This document shows, one piece after another, positions 61,647 to 64,000 of a stretch of DNA of 64,000 nt (position 1 is its first letter; every line of letters starts with the position of its first letter). Position numbers and translations under genes: made by a program. Under the pieces are notes generated by a model. It saw nothing but the letters and a program-made list of their open reading frames with translations, was not told where the DNA came from and ran no database searches. This DNA is from an uncultured Parolsenella sp. (GTDB lineage Bacteria; Actinomycetota; Coriobacteriia; Coriobacteriales; Atopobiaceae). The stretch covers positions 1-64,000 of the forward strand of contig CAKUNF010000004.1 of the NCBI GenBank assembly GCA_934668375.1, written 5' to 3'.

Positions 61647-62153
61647 ATGGCAAGGAAGCGCATCGACATTCTGAGCGACACGCACGGCAGGCTCTCGCAT
61701 GAGGTTCTCGATGCTCTGGACGGCTGTGACCTCATCGTGCACGCCGGCGACATCACCTCGGACGAGGACTTCGTGACGCTCGGCGCCCTAGCCCCGCTGC
61801 GCCTATGCCTGGGCAACAACGACTGGGCGGGCGAGTATGGCCCCGAGGTGACGCGCAAGGTGCGCTTTGAGTACGAGGGCCTGCGGTTCTGTGTCTGCCA
61901 CTATCGCCAGGATCTCACGGGTGAGCAATTTGACGTGGGCGTGTTCGGCCACACGCACGTGCCCGAGCGAGACGCGCTTGCCAACGGCGCGCTGCTCATG
62001 AACCCCGGCAGCCCCACGTTTCCGCGTAGCGCCAACGGACCCACGATGGGCCGCATCTACGTCGAGGACGGGCGCGTGCTGTCCTCGGAGATCATCAAGC
62101 TCGGCGATGGCGAGGACCGCGGCTGGGGCCGCAGTTTCTTCGCTGGCTGGTAG
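61647..62153 (+). CDS. YfcE/MJ0936-type metallophosphoesterase
   Basis: 168 residues with the calcineurin metal motifs LSDTHG, HAGDI, GNND, CHY and GHTH. Mn2+-dependent phosphodiesterases of this size act on small phosphodiesters. GCGGGCGG is the only purine-rich start signal; coupling to the regulator gene 13 nt upstream is likely. It is a shorter relative of the YfcE at 23128. Confidence 0.87.
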   Translation: MARKRIDILSDTHGRLSHEVLDALDGCDLIVHAGDITSDEDFVTLGALAPLRLCLGNNDWAGEYGPEVTRKVRFEYEGLRFCVCHYRQDLTGEQFDVGVFGHTHVPERDALANGALLMNPGSPTFPRSANGPTMGRIYVEDGRVLSSEIIKLGDGEDRGWGRSFFAGW

Positions 62154-62156
62154 ATG

Positions 62157-62234
62157 GGGCACTGGGGACGGGTTCATTTGTCCCATGTTTGTCCCAAATG
62201 GCGGGCCGAGTGGGACAAGGTAACCCGTCCCAGC
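62157..62234. repeat. Paired REP-like element (GGGGACGGGTT family)
   Basis: A unit CTGGGGACGGGTTCATTTGTCCCA faces an inverted partner TGGGACAAGGTAACCCGTCCCAG with a 24-nt spacer containing a third GTCCC. It lies between convergent phosphoesterase and thioredoxin genes and ends about 6 nt before the thioredoxin stop. It may also serve as terminator for both. Confidence 0.82.
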
Positions 62235-62240
62235 GTCCGC

Positions 62241-62561
62241 TTACAGGTACTCGCGCAGCTCCTTGACGAGACGTGCCTTGGGGGCGCTGCCAACCATCGT
62301 GTGCACCGGCTTGCCGCCCTTGAACAGGATGAGGGTGGGGATGGACATGACCTGGAAGCGCATGGCGAGGTCCTGCTGATCCTCGACGTTGCACTTGTAG
62401 ACCACGAGCTCGTCTGACAGCTCGTTCGAGATCTCCTCGACAATGGGCGCAAGGGCGCGGCACGGCCCGCACCAACCGGCCCAGAAATCGACGAGAACGG
62501 GCTTCTCGGCAGAGCGAATCGCGGTGTCGAACGTCTCCTCGGTAATTGCGTGCGTTGCCAT
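62241..62561 (-). CDS. trxA: Thioredoxin
   Basis: A 106-residue cytoplasmic thioredoxin. The active site is WCGPC (Cys31, Cys34) and the cis-Pro motif SIPTLILF is present; VDFWAGWCGPC and GSAPKARL are standard. It reduces protein disulfides with thioredoxin reductase (not in this window). GGGAGGAA precedes the ATG. It is a single gene with an inverted REP-like pair at its 3' end. Confidence 0.95.
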   Translation of the reverse strand: MATHAITEETFDTAIRSAEKPVLVDFWAGWCGPCRALAPIVEEISNELSDELVVYKCNVEDQQDLAMRFQVMSIPTLILFKGGKPVHTMVGSAPKARLVKELREYL

Positions 62562-62732
62562 GATTCCTCCCGGCGATAAGACCGGATTGCCCGGTCGCTG
62601 TGTCCTTGCTTGTGGTTATACCCAGGCTCCCCGCGCGCATGACGGTGCGCCGGCGATAGAATCAACCTTGCAAATGAACTGGCCACCGGCGTGCCCAAGG
62701 CGTGCCGGCGGCCAACGCGGTTGGGAGCCCGG

Positions 62733-63278
62733 ATGGACGTTCGACAGGAATACCTCGACAAGGCGAGGGCCGAGCTGGGAGACCTCGCGCAGGCGGGCGT
62801 CATCATGACGGGCAACGCGTTCTCCCACGTGCTGCTCGTGAAGGGCGAGTCCGAGGTGCCCGGCGCGGACGGAACCGTGCCCAAGCTGCTCGAGGGGCCA
62901 GACGGCAAGGCCCTGCACGCCGCGCTTGGTGCCCTGGGGTACGCGCCCGAGGACTGGGGCGGCCTGTCGACCAACGACGCCGAGGGCTACCCGCTCGTGC
63001 CGGGGACGCTGCGCCTTGCCATCGCCACGCTTGACCCATCGACGCTCGTCGCGCTCGATGACGCCGCTGCCTCCGCCATCCGCGAGGCGTTTGCAGACGA
63101 GCTCGTGGAGCTAGAGAGCCTCGATGCCGCCACGCTCGCGCCCGGCCTCGTCGTCCGCATCCTGGGCATGCGCGTCCTGGCGCTCGGCGGGTTCGAGAAG
63201 AGCCTGTCGGACCCCAAGGCAAAGCAGCTTATGTGGGCGCGCCTCAAGCAGCTGCCGCCGGAGGGCGAGCCCTACTAG
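62733..63278 (+). CDS. Hypothetical protein, 181 residues
   Basis: ATG 62733 follows GGGAG by about 6 nt. The protein is soluble, acidic and Ala/Leu-rich with helices; VIMTGNAFSHVLLVKGE near the start suggests an alpha/beta fold. The segments ALHAALGALGYAPEDWG and PGLVVRILGMRVLALGGFE resemble a uracil-DNA-glycosylase-like layout only loosely, without its catalytic motifs. The family is unknown to me. It is divergent from trxA and upstream of pgi. Confidence 0.6.
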   Translation: MDVRQEYLDKARAELGDLAQAGVIMTGNAFSHVLLVKGESEVPGADGTVPKLLEGPDGKALHAALGALGYAPEDWGGLSTNDAEGYPLVPGTLRLAIATLDPSTLVALDDAAASAIREAFADELVELESLDAATLAPGLVVRILGMRVLALGGFEKSLSDPKAKQLMWARLKQLPPEGEPY

Positions 63279-63398
63279 CCGCTTTGCTCGCCCGGCTTCC
63301 CCAAGCGCTCACCGCACCGTCCGTTTGCGGTACGCTTAAGACTGGTATGCGTAGGCGGCTTTGCTCGCAGGGCCGCCGTCATCGTCCAAGGAGGACAC

Positions 63399-64000
63399 AT
63401 GTCGAACATCCCCGCGCCCGTCGACGCAACCAAGACCCCCGAGTGGGCGGCCCTCAAGGCCCACCACGACAAGCTCGTGGCGGACCACTTCAGCCTCAAG
63501 GATGCCTTCGCGACAGACGACAAGCGCGTCGAGAAGCTCTCGTTCGACATGAGCGACCTGCACTTTGACCTCTCCAAGGACCTCGTCACCGACGAGACCG
63601 TCAAGCTGCTGTGCGACCTCGGTCGTGCCGTGAAGGTCGAGGAGCGCCGCGACGCCATGTTCAGCGGGGCGCACATCAACACCACCGAGGACCGCGCCGT
63701 GCTGCACACGGCCCTGCGCCGCCCCAAGGACCAGATCGGCAAGTTCGTCGTGGACGGCCAGGACACCGTGGCAGACGTCCACGAGGTTCTCGACCGCATG
63801 TACGCGTTCGCCGAGCGCGTTCGCTCCGGCGAGTGGAAGGGTGTCTCGGGCAAGCGCATCGAGCACGTCATGAGCATCGGCATCGGCGGCTCGGACCTCG
63901 GCCCGGTCATGGCCTACGAGGCGCTCAAGCCCTACGCGGACGCCGGCATCGACTGCCGCTTCGTCTCCAACATCGACCCGAACGACATGGCCGAGAAGAC
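63399..64000 (+). CDS. pgi: Glucose-6-phosphate isomerase, 5' part (runs off the window)
   Basis: The first 200 codons are present from ATG 63399 (AAGGAGG is 4-5 nt upstream); the gene continues beyond the window. SGAHINTTEDRAVLHTALR and MSIGIGGSDLGP are Pgi signatures. It interconverts glucose-6-phosphate and fructose-6-phosphate in glycolysis. A weak -10 (TACGCT) lies near 63333. The full protein should be about 550 residues. Confidence 0.95.
   Translation, partial: MSNIPAPVDATKTPEWAALKAHHDKLVADHFSLKDAFATDDKRVEKLSFDMSDLHFDLSKDLVTDETVKLLCDLGRAVKVEERRDAMFSGAHINTTEDRAVLHTALRRPKDQIGKFVVDGQDTVADVHEVLDRMYAFAERVRSGEWKGVSGKRIEHVMSIGIGGSDLGPVMAYEALKPYADAGIDCRFVSNIDPNDMAEK

Overview
The window is 64 kb of GC-rich DNA with dense, short-spaced genes and almost no AT-rich islands. 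The gene set points to an anaerobic, high-GC actinobacterium of the class Coriobacteriia, most likely an Olsenella/Atopobiaceae-type gut or oral organism. Supporting features are a pyruvate:ferredoxin oxidoreductase, a 2[4Fe-4S] ferredoxin, an HspR-type MerR repressor at the end of a dnaK-grpE-dnaJ operon, a PASTA protein and BceRS/BceAB-type resistance genes. The taxon is an inference from content and style; no rRNA gene is present.

Layout. 0-10 kb: a tRNA-Ser, then a complete autoinducer-2 (AI-2) uptake and processing locus. lsrK and lsrR point left, lsrA-C-D-B-F point right, and a cupin gene sits next to lsrK. 10-12 kb: tadA and a DEAD-box helicase. 12-17 kb: a little-described cluster of an HTH protein, a membrane Ser/Thr kinase, an SPFH/SHOCT protein, a zinc-ribbon protein and a membrane-anchored protein; two of its promoter regions share a 15-bp palindrome. 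17-25 kb: methionine uptake (metNIQ), nitroreductase, a prolyl-aminopeptidase-like hydrolase, metA, a YfcE phosphoesterase, an M20 deacylase and a Tat lipoprotein. 25-30 kb: lysA-dapA-dapB-dapH behind a lysine riboswitch. 30-41 kb: ferredoxin, then a heat-shock block (dnaK-grpE-dnaJ-hspR, clpB, a PASTA protein, hsp20) with one operator type at three promoters. 41-50 kb: two tRNAs, gluQ, ferritin, a DUF2207 protein, a GNAT acetyltransferase and purH. 48-54 kb: a Bce-type two-component pair facing a BceAB transporter. 54-64 kb: pyruvate:ferredoxin oxidoreductase, a glycosyltransferase-like protein, a LytS/LytR-type pair, a phosphoesterase, thioredoxin and the 5' part of pgi.

Genes that work together. 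The lsr genes import AI-2, phosphorylate it (LsrK), sense the phosphorylated form (LsrR) and degrade it (LsrF). lsrG is not seen, and the cupin is a candidate stand-in. The M20 deacylase could be the N-acetyl-diaminopimelate deacetylase missing from the acetylated lysine branch started by DapH. HspR probably controls dnaK, clpB and hsp20 through the shared operator.

Non-coding structure is unusually rich. Two families of palindromic repeats occur (cores GGGGACGGGGTC and GGGGACGGGTT), including a perfect 69-bp palindrome and two copies of an 80-bp element in opposite orientation with 78/80 identity. Two other snap-back elements of about 80 nt lie directly after genes. Three genes (metN, the helicase, gluQ) have a -10-like hexamer exactly 7 nt before the ATG and look leaderless. 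No CRISPR array, insertion sequence, prophage or rRNA operon was found.
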